From: Echinometra lucunter
Taxonomy: Eukaryota > Echinodermata > Echinoidea > Camarodonta > Echinometridae
Direction of reading: 5' to 3'
Length of the DNA stretch: 64,000 nucleotides
NCBI GenBank assembly: GCA_029962745.1
Contig: CM057153.1
Span: 35,667,340 to 35,731,339 of the forward strand
Below the pieces are notes generated by a model. It saw only the letters and a list, made by a program, of their open reading frames with translations. It was not told where the DNA came from and did not search any database. Shown here one piece after another: positions 36,201 through 51,200 of this stretch; within the stretch, counting starts at the first letter, position 1; each line of letters begins with the position of its first letter. A program made the translations under genes and the position numbers.

Positions 36201-39200
36201 GGAGTTCTGAACATAAGATAGATGACATTGAATGTGTCGTTTATCCTCGTACTTCATCTGATCAAAACTGTAATGGGGCTTTCAAAATTAATAGAATTAT
36301 CAGCTATGATCAAATCTAACATACGGTTGGTCACATGTAAAATAAAGTAGTTTGGACTTGCCTTTAAAAACAATATTTCAAATTTTGGTGACTTGATCTT
36401 GACACTTTAATAAGTTGCATCGTTCTTTATTGCCATCATGGAAGAACATATTCTGGCATGCAATCGGACCAATTAAACGTGTTCAGTGTTATAAACTATT
36501 CAACGGGGCATGGTTTCATGTTCCATCAATAAGTGGAAAAGTAGGAGAAGTAAACGGTGGGGAAGAGAGGGGGACAAACGAAAGAGGGGGAGAACGAGGG
36601 AATGAAAAAAAGAAAGTGAGGTAAATGTATCATAATTGAAGATGATGTCTTCCTCCAATATCCTCGCCATTCGTCTTTTTCCCCTTGCGTTTCAGTCCCT
36701 ACCGCTCTTCCTCCCGCCCCCGCCCCATGGTGGCATTGGCGTAAATCCCGAGGAGATGGGCGATATACCCCCCCCCCCCCTCCCCCACTTTTTAAGATGG
36801 CAACATTTTGCATAACACTGCTTGAATTACCAAGAGATCAGGTCCCGTTGCATAAAGCGTACCATTAATAGTAACTTTGCCATCAATGTTAACTTCAATG
36901 GAAACCTTGAATTTGATTGGCTGTTGAGCAATGTTACTACGGTAGTTTGATGGCAGAGTTATCATTAATGGTAAGTTTTATGCAACGGGGCCCAGATCAG
37001 GCATTTCACTTTCAAATTAATTTTCTATGCAGAAAATGACACCACTCTTTCTTTTTTTTTTATAACAGATGACCACAAGTGCGGTGTAGATCAGTTCACA
37101 TGTGAAAATGGAAGATGCATCTATTCACAGTTCCAGTGTGATTTCTTCGATGATTGCCTTGATAATAGCGACGAGAATCCAGACATATGTGGTGGGCCTC
37201 TTTTAGTGCCTTCGTTCAGCAAAAATCAAACAAGGGAAGTTATATATGATAGGATTCCTTGAAAATTGGTGTCCATAGGGATAAAAACATTGGTCGGAAA
37301 TTGCCCATGGCGTGGTTTAACACACTGCAAGACTTTGTCTAAAACCTGAGTCAAAGGGCACCAGTTGCCATGGTTACGTATCAGAGACGATAGGCCCAAT
37401 TTTCCCATTTAGTCTGCATTAGTCTTTAGATTTGTAAAAAAAATAATGTGCCTCAACTGAATTACATGATGTACTTTAAGATTTGAACAAATGCTCGTCA
37501 ATCGAATTACTTTCTGTTTTTCATTTAGCTTTTGTCACGTGTGCTCCTGGGTTTTTTGCCTGTGCCAACGGTATTTGCATCTCTAACACTACTGTGTGCA
37601 ATGGCTTTGATGAATGTCTAGATGGACAGGCTAGTGATGAACTCGGCTGCCGTAAGTCCACCAAACCCTTTTGTCTCCTTTGTTTATGTATACATGTACA
37701 TCATTAAAAGTATGCCCCAAGTTTACTACTTCAGAAAAAGGCTGTAAACTCTCAAATCATGAAATATCGGAATAGTAAAGAGTGATTTGTATTCTGTCTT
37801 TTTAATGTGGTAATGCAGTTAACTCATTCATCACGACCACTTATGATTGTACACCAGGGTTTTTTAAAATGTCGTGTCAAGTTGAGTTTTTGCATGGCGT
37901 TTAGATATACATGTGTAAACGGGTCTTCTGTCCAGACAGTAGATATAATGGAGAGGTCATAGTGATGTAGCCTTTATTACAAGCAAGTATGGCTCCATCA
38001 TGATACCTTTCTTCAACTCAACTAGACTGAAAGGAAGCTTAGTCCTGTCATAGAATAAACTGGTCCATCTATTCACACACATCTCATCTTTTCCATCTTT
38101 CGTCATTTCATCATTTTTTCTTTCCTCTGTCCTCTTTTTTCCCGGTCTTTTTGTCTCTTTCCCCTGTCTTCCTATCCTTATTTCTCATCTATCCTTCCTT
38201 GATTCCTCCTATTCCCCTTTCCTCCTTCCTTCTGTACTCTACAGCGGAAAGAACGTGTCCACCAGGAACCGTCAACTGCGCCAACAGTAACATCTGCATA
38301 TCCCCTCAGTGGCTATGTGATGGGGCAAACGACTGTGGAGACAATTCAGACGAAGACGACCTCTTCTGTGGTAAGGATTTGGGGCCAATGGCGAACTGTC
38401 ATTGGGTAGTTGTTTGGGTAGTTTTCCCCACGATTATTTTTGCGTGAAGGCCGGTCGAGTATTTCTGTTTCAATCTTTTTTCCTTATTTTACCTTTTCCG
38501 TTTGATAGGAACGAGGTCGTGTTCCCAGGAAGAATTCAGCTGCCAGAGCGGTAAATGCATCCCAGGAGCTTGGTACTGCGATGGACAATCTGACTGTCCT
38601 GGTGGGGATGATGAACTGCAAGAGATCTGCAGTAAGATATAACCAGACTTTTATGATGCCTGATAGTTTAACTTATACCATTGAAAGATATAGCTTAGGT
38701 GTGATGACGATGATAACGACGATGATGACTATAAGAAAACTAGAAGAGTTATTGCAGAGATGAATCTTACGGCAATGATGTCGCTTACAAAAAGAAATAA
38801 TGCTATTCTGCAATGGTTGACGAGGTCGTAATTTCGTCTTGTTCCATATACCATACCATAATTCCTAATTTCTTTACCTGTGATGATGGCATACGTAAAG
38901 AATGGAAATTCACCATTTGTTGATTTGTTGTTTTATTGATATATATCTAAAGTTAAATTAAATTCCTATATTCTATATTTTACGCAGCATCTCCAAATTT
39001 TACGTGCCATTACGGTCTCTTTACTTGTGATGATGGAACCTGTATAACAGAAGAATGGGAATGCGATGGAATCCCAGAATGCCCCGATAGTTCAGATGAA
39101 TATCGTGAATGCGGTAAGAACTCAAAACCTTTTTAAGAGACCATTTACCAACCAAAAAAGATTTTTTGTGTAAACTTGTCAGTGTTTCGTGGTCAAGTTT

Positions 39201-39539
39201 GGAATTATGAAAATTTCAGTTTCGACAACTATTATTCTTTAAAATGGTAAAGATATAACTGTGCATACAGATTTTTTCCCTGAGATAAGTGCTAAAACGC
39301 CGGACGCTTTTCTCCAGCTTTTGACATTGATGTCTTTAATACAGTGCCAGAAATAACGTATGTGTGATTTACAACTCGACACACATGTCTGAATGAACGT
39401 GTTTTATGATAACTGCTGCCCCTTTGTAGCTGATAATTATATGAATCAAACTAAAAATGAATTTGTGATAGACATTTAATTCATACTTATATATAAATAT
39501 ATATATATATATATAAGTATGAATTAAATGTCTATCACA

Positions 39540-39592
<53 letters not shown>

Positions 39593-39789
39593 TTTATATA
39601 TATATAAATAAGGAAAAATGAAATATGCTGAATAATTTCGAAACAACGAGACATATTTTCAGATGATTCATAGAGCCAACTTACTACAAGCCGATCCTTG
39701 TATATATAAATAAGACTTTATTTTCTTCAAACGACCTATAAGTCGGTTAAATCGGTTATATATATATAAAGATATATATATATATTATA

Positions 39790-39820
<31 letters not shown>

Positions 39821-42258
39821 GCAAGGCAAATGCACACTTTCTCAGACCACAAAATTTGCCGGGAACTGACCGATTTGTTTAATGTCGAAATTTCTTCATC
39901 TTTCTGTACAGAGGAATACGTCTGCCCCGAAAACTTCTACAAATGCGATGAGAAAAAACATCGCAAGAATCGGTGTATCCCCATGACCGCTGTTTGTGAT
40001 GGAGAGGTAGACTGTGCGATGGGTGACGATGAATTCCAAAATTGCAGTAAGTACCTTGATCTGCTGTAAATGTAGCCGGAAAGAACACTATGAGGTCGAA
40101 GGCGCTTTCAAAATTTTCTGTCGGCAAAACTTCATGTATATCAATTTACCCTCGGAATTGAAGAAAAGCGGTTGTGACACAATGGTTATTAACTTTTTTA
40201 CGTATGCTACGATGATGGAAGTTCCCTATTCCACCCAAATGAACCCGACACTGGCCCTAAGTTATGATTAATCCAGTGAAAACTTACCAACTTGGTCTTA
40301 TTTACTTTGCAGTCCTCTACAAAGAACACCATTTGCGAAGGTTTTCATGGCATCAATCCTCGGCAATTTCAAAAGCCTTGTCACTCAGCTTAATGTTAAC
40401 ATTAACCATGTTAAGTAATTCGAACATGCGTTCTATGAATATATATATAAACATATATATAAACAAACCCTCCTTGAACCGATTCCTTGAAAGTTTTTGC
40501 GATTGTTGTAAATGTGCAGCGATCAAAATTATGGTTTGGAAGGCATACAGTTGTTGATTCTTATGTTCTGTTTGCTTCTTTAGCTCGTCGAACTTGTGAG
40601 CCTGGAGAGTACGCATGCCGGAATGGTCTTTGCATCAGGGACTCGTTACTCTGCGATCACCAGAATGATTGCGGAGACCAGTCTGATGAAGGATCGGCTT
40701 GTAGTAAGTTGGCTCTATGAATCATCTGAAAATATGTCTCGTTGTTTCGAAATTATTCAGCATATTTCATTTTTCCTTATTATTTCATCTGCATCCATGT
40801 TGCGTTGGTATTGTTTAGTATCACGCATGCTCCACTTATAGGTCGTTTGAAGAAAATAAAGTCTTACTTATAAACACCCGTTGCCCCCGCAACTCGTCAG
40901 GCTTTAAGTTTATGACAACTCACGGAAAGAAATATAACCAGTAACACTCACAAACGGATGTTGATTGTTTCTTAGTTTAAAACGATAGCTGTTAATCCTT
41001 GCTTCTCATACTGGGATTTTAGTATTGTGGCGTGACCGGGCTCTGCCGTGGTAGCGTTCTGCCTTGCAGTCTCTCAAAACCCGGTCCACGTCACGTCAAT
41101 CATACATCTCATTCAGCGGATTCTTTCACAAAAGTATATTGTGCAACGTGGAAACGCTCTCTCTCCCTCTCATCACTCTCAAATTATAGCTTACTCACCT
41201 CTAAGAATGCAAACTTGAGAGATCTTTAGTAAAGGTGACTTCGGACTTTATTCAGAGCTTCATGATACAACGGTACATCATCGCAGCTCCACACGAACTG
41301 ACGTACCTTTCACAAGATACTAACAGCAGAGCTGAGGCTCTGACCACTGATCTCTACACTACACTAGTAGAGATCAGTGGCTCTGACTCACAGTAGAATA
41401 CATCTCCCTCTACGGGTCTAGCTGAGAAATGCATTTCAAAGTACGTGTAACTGATTACGCTACAGTATCAAAACATTAGTAATTTATAATGAATTAATTT
41501 TGACATTGCAGTGTACCCCCGCTGTGATCCAGAGACTGAATTCACATGTAACAATGGTCGATGTGTGATGGCATCGTGGCGATGTGATGGACAGAATGAT
41601 TGCAGAGATAACTCGGACGAAACGGGATGCTGTAAATATTCCATTTTATCATTACATTTCATTTTACTCTCTTAAAGATATATACATAAAATAGATAAAT
41701 ACCTTATGTCTTAAATTGTGTTAACAAGTTATTTAGAGTGGTTTATCCCTTGACTTCAAATGGAGAGATGAATTAAGGAATATTAGAGCAATATTAGGAA
41801 CGATGTCTAAAGTGGTGTTTTAGTGAGAAAAAGAAAGAACCACAATCATACATAGAAGAAGAAGGGTCGCCAGTTGATTTAGATTTGAATGGATCAGTAT
41901 GTTTCTAGATTCAAGGCAAATGAATTACACTAACCCAAGACTGATTTGTGCAGAAATTGTACTAACAATGAAAAATCTGATTATGTTCGTCTTCAGTAGA
42001 TATAGACTTACTGATGATAGCGGTAGAACGAAAACTCTCATACGTCAGCAAATGAATACAAAATGGTACTGTCATTGTTCGTAGCATAAAATATGTTCAT
42101 CTTCTACCATTCAGTTAAGTTTTTTATTATAGGATAATTTCATAATAGGTGACCTTCGACACCAAGCACTTTAGAAATGTTCATTAGATTTGAGTACATT
42201 TCGAGAACAATGGCAACGTATATCAACTATTTGCTCTCTCTCTCTCTCTCTCTCTTCC

Positions 42259-42291
<33 letters not shown>

Positions 42292-45200
42292 CTTGCTCTC
42301 TCTTTCTCTGTCTTCATGCAGCTGATGGACCACCTACCTGTGCCCCAGGTGAATACATGTGCGGAGATGGAACGTGCATCCTACAAGAACTCGTTTGTAA
42401 TAACGAAGTCGATTGCGACAACGGGTTGGATGAATACCGATGCGGTAAGTTTTAGAACCCAATATGATTCCGTCATTTTGTCTTCAATGCAAAAAAAAAA
42501 AAAAAAAAAGACTAAAATAGGCAGTGGTGATTATGAATAATCCACCAAAGATAAAAGAGAATATCTAACCCAGTTTATAAGAGGGTGTATTGAAAGGTAT
42601 TCTATCTATGAAAATGCGGGAAAGGAAATTTTTAAAGTTTGGTATTGCGTTTAGTAGAAAAACTTCTGAATGTTAAGATCTCTCGAAAAAATATGTGATT
42701 TATAAGTAAAGATTCTTTTCTCTCTGAAACACTCAAAAGGGTACTATTCCTTGGGGGTTGGGAAATACTGATTACTGAACAGTAGGAACTTTATTATAAC
42801 TACATAAATTAAATCCATGACACATCTTAGGTCGCTATAGGTGGACCATTCACGTTCTAGATGTATCTGTACGTAAAGTTACCTTTTTTATCTCTTACAC
42901 GGACAGGTGTGAATGAATGTGAGAACAACGCCACAGGCTGCCAACATGACTGTGTGAACACGGCTAATAGCTACTACTGTACCTGTGACAGTGGTTTCAG
43001 GTTAAACCCTGATGGGAGAACTTGTGCCGGTGAGCATTAATGTTTGAACATCAATCTTTAAGTTTCAGAAAAACCTTATAAGCGCTTTTTAACATTACAT
43101 TGAATGGTGAAAATTAACAACAACGTCCATAACCATTTAATGGTGACCTTTAATGTTTTTTTTTTTTTCAAATATAGTTTCAGGTATCTTTCTGTACACA
43201 GTTCGAACAAGCAAATTAGTATGTGTTAAACAATGATTATATTGTCTCTGTGGCATGTATTTTTCGGCTGTTGTCAAATAAAAGGAAAGTTATCTACATT
43301 TGAAACGACATTTAAACCAAAATGTGTATTGTCAACCGTCTGTAGAAATCGACGAGTGTGTGGAGATGCCTGAGATGTGTAGTCATATCTGCGAGAACAC
43401 AATTGGATCTTACCTCTGTAAATGTGCCGAGGGGTACACCCTTCAGAATGATGGAAGATCGTGTAAACACAACTCAGGTAAGCATCAAACTAAATCCTGT
43501 TCTAGGCGAGGAAAATCATTCGAGGTTGGGTTTTTTTAATAACTCTGAAGCCGTAAGATAATTTGTTTTAACACGATAAAAACTACTTTTGAAAAAATAA
43601 ATTTGAGGCAACTTCGGTAGCCCGTCTATCAACCTTTAGAAATGTGCGGACTTTACTATGGCTTATTACGTCATCCGAACATGATTTGTATGGACAGTAC
43701 AATAGACTTTCGAAATTGCACTTGAGTTGATTTTTCGAAAGTAGTTTTTATCGTGTTTTTTTTTTTTTTTACTATAACTCTAATGCTATATGACTCCACG
43801 GTTTAACAATGTTTAGTTCAATGAAACTATAGCGATACAATGGATCATTTTTCATCGTCTGCACTTACATAACAAAACGGATCTTTGGGGTATTATAGTT
43901 TCGAACGATATTTCGGCCCACTCTTGGTATGAGTGTTGTAATCAATTCAAGCTTCTATCTATCATGTCTGTCATGAAATCGTTTGTGATTGAATATTTTC
44001 TCCTTATACTGTTTTAGTAATTCCAGTAATTTAGCCTCATTGTATGTAGACCTTTCTCATCCTCTCCCTGTTATCTTGCTGGCATTCTGGGAAGTAAAGA
44101 GGTGGCTTGCCATATAATTTGTATTCTATTTCATCCCCTCCTCCTCCTCTTCTTTTCACTGCAGGAATCGATCCTCTGATCATATTCAGTAACTTTTACT
44201 ACGTGCGCTCCCTCTCTCTTGATGGGCGTGAGTACAATCTTATCGCAGACGACTTCCAAGGCGCTGTCGCTCTCGATTTCGACTACCAGGAAGGTCGTCT
44301 CTTCGTCATGGATGTCGTACGATCACACATCGTCCGTATGTGGGTGAATGGAACGGATCGCGAAGTGATCATTGAGGACTTCGTGAATGGAGGAGAGGGG
44401 ATTTCCGTGGACTGGGTTGGAAGGTAAGTGACTGACAGCAAACTAGTGGCATAGGTGGGCCCAGTCAAGGGGGGGGGGGAGTGCAGTGTCTGTGGTGAGA
44501 GCTGGTCTGCTTGCTTTGCAACTATCACAATGGATGAATGTCTGAGAAATTCTTTATCACATCTATAGGTATTAAAAGTAGTGGATGGTTGTGGTAAAAA
44601 TTCTGAAAAGGCTCTAGACATTATTTTGTCATTTAATCTCATGACCACATTTTATGGGCAGTTGTTAACGGCATGCAGGTAGAATATGAAAGTCACTAAA
44701 TCACAAATCTTGATATTAGCCGAACGCTGTACTGGTTTGGAAGTGTAAAAGTGATAACCAAGGAAACAAAATTGTGTGTATTTGTCAAGTTAAGTTTTAC
44801 TTTATCACTGAAGTAGATCACATCCTGTGAACAGCATGCCGGTATAAAATATCTTGTATCATCTTTGTCTTACAGGAAGTTGTACTGGGTTGATAGTGTA
44901 AACGATGTAATGGAAGTTTCTGAACTGGATGGGAGTCAGAGAAAGACTCTGGTCTACTCTGGAATGGACCAACCAAGGGCTGTGGTGGTCAACCCCAAAC
45001 ATGGGTAAGGTATCGTAGGTTATGATCCCAAATCTTTGATTCCAGACAAGAGGGTTCCATTCTTGAACAGTAGATTTGAAGCATGAAGGAATAATATTTC
45101 AGAATTGGAGATAACTTAATATCAGTGGTAAGGATTTCATGCAAGCCATAAACCATGAAAACAGTGTCATTCTCTTGGCTTAACGTGAAGCCATTGACTT

Positions 45201-48200
45201 AAAAGACATCCTTCTGCGACAGTTGTACCTTGATCAGTTTGTAACATCGAGCAATTTTTTCCTGAATCCGTGGTCTAAATAAGATACCTAACTTTACCCT
45301 AGCCTAAACAAAAAATAAAACCCAACTGTATCCTAAGCTCTAAACCCATTACTTAAGCCAAAGGAACCCCGTAACATAATTGCTGGGACAAATTTCTGAT
45401 CTCATTTTATTAATCCTTAGAGTTTCCATCTCTAAATCGACAAATTATTTAACAAGTTTTGCCGAATATCTGTCTTGACACGTAGTTACGTCTACTGGAC
45501 TGACTGGGGTCTTGATGCTTACATTGGACGAGTGGGTATGGATGGTACACAGAAGACTCGTTACCATGACAACAAGATGGTCTTCCCTAATGGTCTCACC
45601 ATTGACTATGCTGCAGAGAGATTGTATTGGTGTGATGCTCATCTAGATCATGTAGGGTAAGTGTTGCACTTCAGGTCATTCGTGCGGCAGTTTTGTCTAT
45701 CCTATCTAGCCTGCTTTATGAAAACAATATATTGGGCATGTTGGGGAAGGTAGAATCACAGACCATTTCAAGATCGTTCAAGAACGAGTGAGGCGGATTA
45801 TTAAAGGATTCTGCAAGGGACACATCAGCAAAAAATATTTCTGATACCCTGGCAAGCATTTTTGTGTGTTTGTTTGGGCTTTTGGGGGGTGTTTTTGTTT
45901 TTTGCATTTACAACATCAGATTGGATGTGAAAAGAAAGCAAGGAACTATTTGTGCTTGCCTTGAACCTGCCACTTCAAGAACATTCCTTTTCGGCCATAA
46001 AAAAAATAGACTTTAATGGATTTATTTTTTCCTAGACTAAGCGGGCTGATTCACGGACTGCCGTAAGCCATTTATGAATGATTTATTCATTCATTCATTC
46101 ATTCATTCATTCATTCATTCATTCATTCATTTATTCAGTTATTTATTTATCTATTCCTTTAGACTTCATCAGTTGTTTAATCACCGCTTTACATGAAGGC
46201 CCTGCAAATTAACAGAGACAGTAGTATAAAAAAATATATATACTCACATCACACACACAAAAGAAAATACAAACATAATATAACCTTGATCAAAAGCGAA
46301 TAAACAAGACAAAACCAAATGTGAAGTTAACAAGTCCAGTTCAAGAGAAAAATCCAAACATCAACAAATTTATGAAATAATGAAAGAAGTGATTTAGGGT
46401 CAACTGTGACACTTTTCCTGTCTTTGGGATTACAGATTTTCAGACCTGGATGGCACATTCTTTCACATCTTGCCAACACGCGGCACAACGTTAGCTCACC
46501 CGTTTGCTCTCTCAGTCTTTGAAGACTACGTATACTTGACCGACTGGAACCACAAGACTGTACATCGGATAAACAAGCTAACAGGCCACGAAGGAATGGA
46601 TTACATCGAGACACTTCAGATACCTATGGATATACACATCTACCATCCACTCAGACAAGATCAAAGTATGACTTCTTTCATTATCACTCAAGTTGTTACT
46701 CAAATGTGTTTACCTTTAATTTTATATGCATTTTAACTTGCACCATCGGACATAAGGCCTTCTTAAATGCTTACTTTCTTACTTTTATCAACACAGCAAA
46801 ATATGAAATGTAATATGAAAAAATATACTTTAAAAGTAGTATCAATAGCTAAGTTTCCATAAAATATCATTCATGGTTGTTGTTTTGTGATAAGAGTTAC
46901 AAATATGAGACTGTTTACACTTGTGTTCAATCCCTCAGCTCTTGTCAACCCCTGTGGAACTAATAATGGGGGTTGTTCACATATGTGCCTCATCGCACCT
47001 GGCGGGCAAACCTTCACCTGTGCTTGTCCGGACAGCTTCGTGCTGGATATGGACGGAGTCACTTGTCTGGCGGACTGCTCCTCGAACCAGTTTGCCTGCG
47101 CGAACCAGGAGAAATGCATCCCGTTGTCATGGAGATGTGATACGGAGGCAGATTGCTCCGATGGGTCAGATGAGCCGAGTGATTGTCGTAAGTTCTGAGG
47201 AGAAACATAAGTTATTGTATAGCTTGGAGCTGTCTGATGCTGTCAAGCCTGCAAAATTCGGAATTTGTTGTTTCGATTGCTGTTAAGCATTATGAGTTAG
47301 GTGAAAGGAAAAGTGACAACATTGAAAATTTTTAAATGTAAGTTTTCGCATTGGCATTAGGCCGTGCTAGTAATTTGTTGTTTAAACATTTCATTACCGA
47401 TACGTAATTCCTACTTTATATGGCACAGTAGGCCTGTTTTCATCGTTTTTAGTTATTCCTCATCCCTCTGTCGAAATACTACATGGACAGAATGAAATAA
47501 CGGTTTAACCCCCCTCTTTTCCTTCTTCCATCCCAGCAATAAGATACTGCCCTGACAGAACCTTCCAGTGCGATGACACTGCCTGTGTTTCATCTACCGA
47601 GCTTTGCAACGGAGTCGCTAATTGTTTGGACGGATCGGACGAAGCCCATTGCAGTAAGTATATCCAGACCATTTGCAAATAGCCCATATGCAGGGAAAGA
47701 ATTCAAGGTAGTCCAGAATAGGGCAAGCAAAATATAATTTCTGAATCCCACCAGCCTTCTCATGTAAATGGGATGGAACCCTTTAATAAAACAGTTTACC
47801 CCCTTCCTCCTATATTTTACACTGAAAAGTCCGGGTGAAAAGTGGGCCGCCGTAGATTTGCGTAATGGATCCGTTTACGTTTGGCTTCATTTTCCTCACT
47901 GAACAGTAAACCAACATCCAACATAGTTTTGTTACATGTCAAAGAAGAAAACTGTATCTACTATCTCAAAAAATCTACTTCTTGTCACTCCGAGTGACAA
48001 ATTACAAGCATTATATTCCGAGAAAGCTGTTACACAACCTGTTAGTGTTTAAATTGTGTTAACTACCGTTTATTATTGAAGGGTGAATGTCATTAAAAAA
48101 AAAACAATTTCTTTGTCACTTCTTGTAGATACGACGGTATGCCAGCCTTGGGAATTCAGATGCAGGACAGGGTCGTGTATTAACCATGTCTTAGCTTGTA

Positions 48201-51200
48201 ATGGGGTTGAGAATTGTCCAGATGGATCAGACGAAGTACAGGATGTATGTGGTAAGTTTGCCCAAGCACAACAAATAATTACTAATTTCTGTTACTAATT
48301 ACTATTTCTCAATTATATTGATGAGCATTTTTTTTCTCTCTTGGAGCACACATACATGTACACCCCAAAATTTTCAAAAGTTGCCTCAAAGAAAACATAC
48401 AATCAAGGGGAAGATAGGGCAAAGCAGACTAAAACAAATTATGTAAACAGTTAGAAACTTACTATTACAACCTCAGAATTTCTGAGATTGTAATCACTAC
48501 ATGTTACCGAAATAAAACTTTCAAATTGCAAATGTATCTTGTGAAATTTGAAATGTGATTGTAAATTGTAGTTGTAGGTTATGAAAAGTTTAATCCTTGT
48601 ATCAATATTTTCACTCTTTATCTCAGCTGAACGGCAGTGCGCAGAGGGACATTTTCAGTGTGGTACAGGCTTTTGTATTCCAGCGACGTGGGTTTGTGAT
48701 TTAGATAATGACTGCGGAGACGCAAGCGATGAACCATTAAGAGAATGTCGTAAGTTGATCTATGATATCATTATTTGAAATATATAAATAAGTATAAATT
48801 GTATCTGGGACGAAAAAATGGTATAGTCAAGTCCAATTGCTTACCCAACTGGGGAATCAAAAGAGAAGAAGTTTTTATTCAAATGAACTGTCTTACCGAT
48901 GTGTAAATGCGAGTTATGAAGTCTGTTACGAATTGAAGCATTACAAGTGTGAAATACGCAGAAATTGTATTAATTAAAATGAACATGAAATTTTACAAAT
49001 CATTGCTTATAGAGACTCGGACAACTTGCCCCAGCGGTTGGTTTTCTTGTGTTTCCAACTACCGTTGTGTACCATCCTGGGCAGTGTGCAATGGTTATGA
49101 TGATTGCCGTGATAATTCTGACGAAGAACAGTGTGGTAAGTGATGGGATCATCACGGTTCATTTATTTGATTCTCAATCAAGAGACCGAGGATTCGAATC
49201 CCTGTCCAAAGTGTATGTCTCAAGACTAGGCATTTTATCTATATAGCTGTCTCTCTAGATTTATGTGGTTAAGGGTTCATTTATTCATGTAAATGCTTTG
49301 TTCACTGGTTACACCTGCAGGAGCTTAAACTAGCACAGTGATCTCCCAGACACTTTGAAAACATGGTTATGACGGGAAAGAATGTTAGGTACAAATATGG
49401 AATAACCTTTTCATCATTAGGCCCTTGGAACTGTTGAATTGATTGTTATCAAGATAAATTATATATGTCAGCAAAAACCTATACATAATAACTGATAAAA
49501 CTACTAAGTCTAGGTTATTTACAGTATTTCATTTTACATAAAATAACATGTGTGGTACCCAGTATGCATTAAAGAAATTGTAATCCATATAGAATTGACT
49601 GTTTTCATACCTGAATACCTTTAAAGTCTTTCTCTTTGTTACGTGTCTTTGTAGAGTCGGCTACCTGTGACGTAGGAGAGTTCCAGTGTGCTGACGGTGG
49701 CTGCATTCCTCAACGATGGGTCTGTGATTTTGATAATGACTGTGGAGACAACTCAGATGAACAAGCTTGTAGTACGTATTTAGCCGAAAGAGAACAGAAT
49801 TGAAAATAGTCTGGTTGAATTAAGCTTCTTTAAAGAACCCACAGTTGTATTCTTTTGTTATTATTACATCTTCAAAACAAAATAAAAATGTCTATTTCGT
49901 AAACTTAACCCCGGGAACCTAACATGCAAGTGTAATGATATCATACTTTGACTGTCTGTGTTTGTCCCAATTCTAGCTTACCGACAGTGTTCAGAGAGTG
50001 AGTTCCGTTGCGTTACCAATGAGTGCATCCCACGTAGATTTGTATGTGATTACGAGGAAGACTGTCCTATCGGAGACGATGAGGTCGCTTGTCGTGAGTA
50101 TCTCTTCCCTTCTTTCTATATCTCTTTCCCGCATTGATACCCATATTTACCAACTCATCTTTGAGCAACCATTTGACGGAAACTCTTCTTCTGTACACTG
50201 CGGCAGGAGTGGGATATAATCCAGTTCACGCGATCAATATATATACAGGATCATATTTAATTCGATAAAAGAATCTATCGACTGTAGCTACTCAAAGAGA
50301 ACAGGGCTACAGCGACAAGTTGAGCCTACTTCAGATTTGCCAGAGATTTCATTTATATATGTGAAGCAAATCTTGCAAAATCTCGTTTCTTTACAAAGCT
50401 ATCTTTCCTGACTAGAGAAGACAAACTGATTTGCTACTTTCAATTTAAGAACTTCGTGTAAGTTAAATTGCAGAAGCCTGGCAAGAAAGGCATCTCTTGT
50501 TGTTAGAAGAGCTTGTATCGCAATTTTAATATTTTAGGAGAAAATATTGCTAACTTTGTCTCTTCATTTTTCCTCTCTCTACAGCGGAACAAATGTGCTT
50601 CTTCCCTAGTCAGTTCCAGTGTGACAGCGGACACTGTATCGATAAAGAGTTTGTCTGCGACGGAACGAGTCAATGTCAAGATTCCTCAGATGAGGTCAAC
50701 TGTCGTAAGTAGATTCATGAAAGAACAGGCCTTTTTTTTCATAAACCTTTTTTCTTTTTCAAATAACAAAGATATATCGAATACTTTATTCATACTGAAT
50801 ATCGTTCAGCTGTTGGAAAAATAACTTTCTAGGATATGGAAATAGGAAAATATCTGCTTTAAACATGGCAGTAGATCAAAGTTCAGAAGTAGGCAACAAA
50901 TAAAACAGTCTGCAGGGGACAATGTTGAATCTCTACAATGTGACACAAAATTTGTCCAGAAAATGTACATTACTTTACCAGCAATCGACTTTCAGCGAAC
51001 TCCACTGATGTATTTTTCTCCCCACTGCTATTAAATTTCGATTTCTAAGTGTTCCCCTTGTTAGAACGTCACTCTTAAAAAAGTCAGTTAAAAATGACTA
51101 GTTGTGTCAGCTGGGTGCAACTAAAATACTAGTCATGTTTTACTATATTTTAGTTATTTGAGACTATTTTCTAGTCGTATTTTTTACTAAAACTCAGTCA

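Noticed and set aside
41034..41110. tRNA-like or SINE-like segment with TGGTAGCGTTCTGCCTTG
   Set aside because: An A-box-like word is present but no B box follows and no body matches the SINE at 53970; not supported.
49170..49230. GGATTCGAATCCC word resembling a polymerase III B box
   Set aside because: An isolated match without an A box or SINE body; it could be a SINE scrap but evidence is too thin.
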